This document shows, piece after piece, positions 5,910-5,960 of a DNA stretch of 5,960 nucleotides. A program made the position numbers and the translations under genes. Origin of the DNA: Deltaproteobacteria bacterium (GTDB taxonomy: Bacteria > Desulfobacterota > Dissulfuribacteria > Dissulfuribacterales > UBA3076); NCBI GenBank assembly GCA_013138705.1, contig WTCF01000236.1:1-5960 (forward strand), in the 5' to 3' direction. The stretch's first letter is position 1, and each line of letters begins with the position of its first letter. The notes under the pieces were generated by a model. The model saw only the letters and a program-made list of their open reading frames with translations, did no database searches and was not told the origin of the DNA.

Positions 5910-5960
5910 TCAATAGTGCCACTTGAGTCCCAAGTAGGCCTCAAAGGGAGCGGCCTCTAT
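5910..5960 (-). CDS. C-terminal end of a minus-strand gene, possibly an outer-membrane beta-barrel protein
   Basis: On the minus strand the frame open from the right edge encodes 16 residues, ending PFEAYLGLKWHY before TGA at 5910-5912. The alternating pattern with a terminal aromatic residue (Y-L-G-L-K-W-H-Y) is what the last strand of outer-membrane barrels looks like, where the final aromatic residue is read by the BAM complex. The convergent packing, two bases from the TPR stop, also fits a real gene end. The fragment is too short for a family assignment, and an open frame of this size can occur by chance. Confidence 0.4.
   Translation of the reverse strand: MEAAPFEAYLGLKWHY

Noticed and set aside
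5713..5922. A 69-codon minus-strand reading frame opposite the TPR gene
   Set aside because: It lies antisense to the clear TPR coding sequence and has no domain; the gene end at 5910-5960 is in a different frame.

Overview
The window looks like a chromosomal housekeeping segment of a Gram-negative bacterium. The evidence is the PBP2/RodA elongasome pair, a secreted DUF4124-type lytic transglycosylase, and what looks like the C-terminal strand of an outer-membrane barrel at the right edge. A TalC-type transaldolase, a DHH-family (class II) inorganic pyrophosphatase, a small two-cluster ferredoxin and A/T-rich 'ATTGAAA' spacer repeats together suggest a Desulfobacterota-like (former Deltaproteobacteria) genome. 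That assignment is inference from gene content; no marker here fixes the taxon.

Layout, left to right. Positions 3-662 hold the 3' end of mrdA (PBP2), translationally overlapped by rodA (649-1764, +). Six bases later and convergent lies a minus-strand pair: a lytic transglycosylase (1771-2391), and upstream of it a transaldolase (2398-3042) that has a good ribosome-binding site and a plausible promoter. A 279-bp divergent spacer (3043-3321) carries a degenerate heptamer repeat array with a 21-bp perfect inverted repeat. It is followed by a small ferredoxin (3322-3684, +). Convergent to that is an 82-residue protein of unknown function (3709-3957, -). Just upstream of it on the same strand is what appears to be a 66-codon gene broken by two compensating single-base indels (3989-4189). 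An A/T-rich leader precedes ppaC (4396-5322, +), which ends in a textbook intrinsic terminator. A four-TPR protein follows (5467-5907, +), and the last 51 bases encode the end of a minus-strand gene.

Functionally, the left third concerns the cell wall. PBP2 and RodA polymerise and crosslink peptidoglycan during elongation, and the convergent transglycosylase cuts glycan strands. The centre and right are central metabolism (transaldolase, pyrophosphatase), redox (ferredoxin) and small uncharacterised proteins. I see no clear new multi-gene system. The parts most worth a second look are the small unknown gene with its broken neighbour, the inverted-repeat spacer, and the possible outer-membrane gene at the right edge. 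There are no tRNA or rRNA genes, CRISPR arrays or recognisable insertion sequences.
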